From: Ignavibacteriales bacterium
GTDB taxonomy: Bacteria; Bacteroidota; Ignavibacteria; Ignavibacteriales; Ignavibacteriaceae
DNA: 19,841 nt
Direction of reading: 5' to 3'
Assembly (NCBI GenBank): GCA_016709155.1
Contig: JADJEI010000009.1
Coordinates: forward strand, 1-19,841
The notes beneath the pieces are model-generated. The model saw nothing but the letters and a program-made list of their open reading frames with translations. It was not told the origin of the DNA and did not search any database. The position numbers and the translations under genes were made by a program. Numbering within the stretch: position 1 is the stretch's first letter; the number at the start of each line of letters is the position of its first letter. Below, in pieces: positions 15,989 through 19,841 of this stretch.

Positions 15989-16626
15989 TGATAATAAAAA
16001 GAGGTTCGGATTTCGTGATAATGTTTGAAGCGAGAAACGAATACGGCGGAATAATTGATTTAACAGGTGCTTCGATATACTTTACACTGAAAGCTGACCC
16101 CGATAGTACTTCAATTTTAATTACTAAAGAAAACACCGCAGGCGGTGGTTCAGATAGTGAGATTGAAGTAATAAGCGCAACAGACGGATTAGGGATGGTG
16201 AAGATTTTAAGGAATGACACTTTAACTTTAGCTAACAGAAATTACTACTATGATATTTTCATAGACTCAACTACTGATAGTGTAGTTATAAACAATGTTT
16301 TGAAGTTAGAGAAAACAGTAAAAGGTTCAGGCGGGACGGTTGTCCCTTCAGTCTTGGATGCAGGCAAGTCTATCTGGTTTAAGAATATTAACGGAACTTT
16401 ATCAACTCTCATTGCTTCCGGCTGGACTTCAAATCCAACTGCGGCTTGGAGCGGAACAACATTAACAATAACGAGTTCAGGTTCAGAGTTCACAGATGCA
16501 ATGATAACAGACTCAACCTTAACAGGTCAATTCGTTTTAACATCTCAAGCGGCAGGGTCAAGAGTATTAGACTTCAATACAACAACAGGCACTTATTATA
16601 TTTATGTAACGGAGGTGACAGCGTGA
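15988..16626 (+). CDS. BppU-like baseplate upper protein
   Basis: The start overlaps the tip-gene stop (TAATG), and AGAGGTGG (15976-15983) is a good ribosome site. The N-terminus, IKRGSDFVIMFEARNEYGGI followed by IDLTGASIYFTLKADPDSTS, is the typical first strand pair of the BppU N-terminal Ig-like domain ('i.rGddf...f...d..g.p.dLtga.i.f.lk'). Residues from about 110 on are Thr/Ser/Gly-rich beta strands (SGWTSNPTAAWSGTTLTITS). Family knowledge: in lactococcal phage TP901-1, BppU carries the receptor-binding trimers on the baseplate. At 212 residues it is short, so it may be only the base of an appendage completed by the next gene. Confidence 0.65.
   Translation: MIIKRGSDFVIMFEARNEYGGIIDLTGASIYFTLKADPDSTSILITKENTAGGGSDSEIEVISATDGLGMVKILRNDTLTLANRNYYYDIFIDSTTDSVVINNVLKLEKTVKGSGGTVVPSVLDAGKSIWFKNINGTLSTLIASGWTSNPTAAWSGTTLTITSSGSEFTDAMITDSTLTGQFVLTSQAAGSRVLDFNTTTGTYYIYVTEVTA
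16611..16618 (+). promoter_or_regulatory. ribosome binding site fixing the GTG start at 16623
   Basis: GGAGGTGA lies upstream of a GTG with seven bases between GGAGG and the start. It is the strongest Shine-Dalgarno match in the window. It supports GTG 16623, which puts the signal peptide at the N-terminus, over the longer frame open from 16446. Confidence 0.7.
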
Positions 16627-19600
16627 AACTAATTTTCTTTTTAATTTTTTCTTGTTTTACCTTTGCTCAAGAGGTAAGATTTCAGAAAGATGCAGATACA
16701 ACAAACATAAGGAATAAAGGATTAACAACTCCGGCTGAAATCATAGCTGGGAGAAAAAACGTTGATTCCTTATTTCTTAACTCAACACGATTCAAAGACA
16801 ATGTTTCTTTGGATTCTACTTTAATATTAAAAAAGGGATTTAAAGATTACAACACTGATACGGTAATAGATTCTTTTAAGACTTCGGATAATATGGATTA
16901 TCTGAATATTTATCTGACGACTAGTGATGACATTACGTTTTTTTTCAGCAACGGGAGATTCCTTAGAGTATTGGCACAAAGATTTACTATACAAATCGCC
17001 ATTGAATCTTCCGTTAATCACGATTTCAGTAAACGTGAAATACGCACGATTACCACATCAGGCAAAGAGTTTTATGTTGACTTTGACAATGGGACTAACA
17101 ACCAGGATTCCTTCCAAACATCAGGAGTTAAAGATTTATGGTATGCTTCGTATTTAGTTAATGCAGATAGTAACGGAACAAATTTAATCGAACACGGACA
17201 AATAGAAGATTCGTTGCTACTGACACGGCTTGGACTTTTGGAAGCAATTACAAGTGGTCAATGTCAACTTCGGTAATGACAGGATATTACCATCCTAATT
17301 CAACAAAGAGTATAAACCTTACTTCCAGTAATGCGGTAACGACTAAACCATTTTCAATTACGCAATACATCCCATTGGATTCAGGTAAATCATATACTTG
17401 GGAATACTTGTTAAAACAGACAGGAGTGTTGGCATTATCAAAAGTAAGTATAAGAGATTCAGCTTCTAATTTCACCTACTATGAAGATATTTTAGATCAT
17501 ACCACACCCTTTGACTGGACTAAGTTTGGTGGTGGTTTGGCAGATACGATTTCGACTACATTTGAAATCATAGCTTATAGAGAGGACAGGCACTTAGATT
17601 GGGGTGAAGTTGTAAATCATTGGACTGATGCAGGTAATCATACACTATCAGCAGAAGATGAAATATTATTATAAAGCAGATTGGAGCGGTAAGGTTGTTT
17701 CAACAGATGCGGGAGATTCAACAACTAATTATGTTTTACTGCAACAGGATTTTCTGAATTGAGAGCAGATACTACTTATACTTTAACCGGATATTTCTAT
17801 AAAGATGAAAATGCTACGGCAATAGGTGATTCAGTAACAATGAAATTCGGAGAGTTTGACACTACTTTTGCTTTAACAGGATTATGGGTAGATAGGGTGA
17901 TGACTTTTACAGCTTCGGCTTATACTTTCGCAAATGCAGAAATACAAATATGGGCTAATAAAGCGACTACATTTTACATTGATCATTTCTCTTTAGAGTA
18001 TAACGGTGGAGACAGAACTGCGAAAGTAGTAGTACAAGGTAACGCTATCCAAGATCAAGGTAATCTTTACTTAGATAACTTCATAATTCAAGAATTAGTT
18101 GATACATCTTTGGGCTGGCTGCAAGGTGGAGATGCTATAATACTTTCAGGCGACTTTGCAGAAGATTCCTTAAACTTATCAGGCAAGTACGTGAAGGGGG
18201 AATCTTATTTACCAATTTCAATTACGTCAAAAGGCAGTGCAAGAATCTTGGGCAATTGGGCGGTAGATAACGGAATTAAATTAGACGATCATATTTACGG
18301 AATTGCAGTTAGTGACATTTACATTGAGAAATGTAATCGTTCAGCTTTAGTAATGACATCAGAGGACGGAGGATTGATTTACGGCAGGTTGTCAAGATTG
18401 AACGTAGATTCAACCGGAAGATGGAATAGAACTTTAGGGATAGCTTCACCGCCAAAAGTAACTGGTGCTTATATGGGAATTGATGTTAGGGGGCAGTATA
18501 GTTGGATTTCAAATTGTAAAATCACTAACGCTGGCAATGACATACTTTCTATTTACGGTACTCATCACTGGATAAGAAACGTTTATGGCACTGGAGGATA
18601 TAACGCAGGTAACGGTGACGGATTCCAATTAAAAGCAAGTGGATATATGACAGTAGTTGATAATGAAATTTACTCTTTGAGATATTTAAAACTTTTAGCC
18701 GGAGAGGTAATACCAGATACTTTAGAAGGTGGAGTTTACGATAACAAGTCAGGGATATTGATAAACCAGCAAGGTGGTTTGGGCGCAGACTATAACGAAG
18801 TTTCATATAATAAAACTTATGGATTCTCAAATTCACTTGCGGGTAATGTAAGATATTCAAACATCCATCATAACTATCTGGTGAATCCAAAGTATAACAT
18901 TCTTTCAGGTTCAATCGGAGGCGGTACTGGAATCTCGATGATAGGATGGGGATGTAATGTTTATAATAACATTTCAATAGGTGCGCCAATAGGCATTCAA
19001 TTAGGCAAAGATTATGCTGATTCACTTGATGTATCAAACAACTCAATCATTAACTTTTCTACATTCGGCATACAAGTTAAAAAAGCAAGTGATACAAATG
19101 ATAAAATAGAATGGTACAATAATTTACTTTATACTGATTATTTAGGAACTGAAATAGTTGATGTGCATAATTCTTAAGTGCCTACTATTTGGAATTATAA
19201 TCTATACTATCACCTGAAAACACTTTTGACTTTCACGATCCAACTACATTATCAGCGGTACAGAATTTAGGATATGAAGCCAAATGGACTTAACTCAAAT
19301 CCATTGTTAGAATATACTTTCAGATTAGGATATAATTCACCTGCAAAAGATGCGGGGGCAACAGGGCTAACTGAAACTGATTATTTCGATAATGGTATCA
19401 AAACATCTTCAGTGAATTTAGTCACAAATGGAACGTTCGATGATTCAACGGGTTGGGTTTTCAATAGCAGTAGTATTACAATTAGTGGAGGGCAGTTAAA
19501 TATCGGCGGTGTTGGTTTTGGATATATCCAACAAGCTTACCCATTCGAGGTGGGGAAAGGATATTTAGTCAGTTTGGATGTAGCAGAGGAAGGGGACAGT

Positions 19601-19819
19601 GGCGCTACTGTTCTTTTTTATTTTTACAATACTATTGGGATACACGGAGAGCAAGGACAATTCAAGGTCACAGTGGGGCATAAAGAATTTATTATGTCAG
19701 CGATAAATAATAATATATTAGGATTTCTTTTGGAGCACACTGAAATTATAAACGCATCAATAGACAATCTAACCATACAAGAACTTAAAAGAGATTTAGG
19801 AGCAACGGAAATCCAATGA
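16623..19819 (+). CDS. secreted-type beta-helix protein with carbohydrate-binding-like modules; tail spike or depolymerase candidate; several frame breaks
   Basis: The GTG start opens MKLIFFLIFSCFTFAQ, a signal peptide ending Ala-Gln. Restoring single-base changes near 17212, 17665, 17740, 19216 and 19285, and reading through TAA 19175-19177, gives about 1065 residues. Order: signal peptide; N-terminal domain of unknown type; a carbohydrate-binding-like sandwich (NLIEHGQIEDS to TFYIDHFSLEY, about 17180-18020); a right-handed beta-helix (about 18110-19200) with turns such as VDVRGQYSWISNCKITNAGN... shown by NCKITNAGNDILSIYG and YNNISIGAPIGIQLG; and a C-terminal closing motif SPAKDAGATGLTETDYFDNG. 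A second sandwich (VNLVTNGTFDDSTGW onward) is inserted before DLGATEIQ. The architecture is that of secreted polysaccharide lyases. In a tail operon it could be a host-glycan spike. Catalytic residues cannot be identified. The frame between about 16935 and 17045 is uncertain. Confidence 0.6.
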
Positions 19820-19841
19820 TGAAGAAAATATTTTTATTTAT
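19816..19841 (+). CDS. start of a further ORF, apparently with a signal peptide (truncated by window end)
   Basis: ATG 19816 overlaps the previous stop (and a second ATG lies at 19819). The eight codons present read MMKKIFLF, a positively charged start followed by hydrophobic residues, as in the signal peptides at 1369, 3275 and 16623. The gene continues past the window, so nothing more can be said. Confidence 0.45.

Noticed and set aside
18549..19046. 165-codon open frame on the minus strand
   Set aside because: It lies wholly inside the beta-helix region on the opposite strand, is rich in Leu, His, Tyr and Cys with no domain-like pattern, has no ribosome site, and no minus-strand operon exists here. 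The same holds for the other minus-strand frames, such as 4341-4703 and 15834-16220.
1644..19177. alternative genetic code with TAA read as an amino acid
   Set aside because: Most genes end at TAA with overlapping starts next to it, and TGA and TAG also end genes, so recoding of TAA across the phage is not credible.
1..19841. tRNA genes, CRISPR arrays, insertion sequences, reverse-transcriptase/diversity-generating elements, integrase or attachment sites
   Set aside because: I looked for cloverleaf-like strings, regularly spaced repeats, transposase or RT motifs and direct repeats at gene ends and found none that I can support.

Overview
The window is the virion-structure region of a tailed double-stranded DNA phage or prophage, all on the + strand, running from the large terminase to a tail spike-like protein. 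The DNA is AT-rich. The genes are packed with TAATG, ATGA and GTGA overlaps, and many starts carry a purine-rich Shine-Dalgarno site. One intergenic promoter has a TTGACA box and a TAnnTTTG box, the second being the Bacteroidota-type -7 element. Several predicted signal peptides end in Ala-Gln. Together these point to a host in the Bacteroidota/Chlorobiota/Ignavibacteriota group. That is an inference; nothing here fixes the host.

Layout. 1-1366: large terminase, with an open question about its N-terminus. 1369-3019: a small exported beta-rich protein, a MuF-type minor head protein and a probable head or neck protein. 3021-3260: a self-contained unit with its own promoter, a 44-codon ORF or structured RNA, and a terminator. 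3275-7498: a signal-peptide-bearing beta-sandwich protein, portal, scaffold, a probable capsid decoration protein, major capsid protein and a small linker protein. 7498-9845: a beta-helix-like protein, a half-LIM zinc protein, a sandwich-adaptor fusion and a probable tail terminator. 9873-13156: a small protein, the tail tube, a tail-chaperone-like pair and a short tape measure. 13156-16626: tail-tip proteins and a BppU-like baseplate protein. 16623-19819: a long secreted-type beta-helix protein with carbohydrate-binding-like modules. The window ends inside another ORF that begins like a signal peptide. No tail sheath is visible, so a siphovirus-like particle is the best guess.

Two features stand out. 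First, at least three genes inside the structural operon, and probably four, start with Sec-type signal peptides, which is unusual for virion genes. Second, about fifteen reading frames break by one base, mostly as apparent single-base losses in or beside short homopolymers, with the protein resuming in the next frame. Three further places carry an in-frame TAA. I read most of these breaks as sequencing or assembly indels rather than biology and annotate such genes as one span. The raw reads would decide this.

Working together, the head genes (terminase, portal, scaffold, decoration, capsid, MuF) build and fill the capsid, the adaptor and terminator genes join it to the tail, and the tube, chaperones and tape measure set the tail. 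The tip, BppU-like and beta-helix proteins probably contact and perhaps digest a surface glycan of the host.
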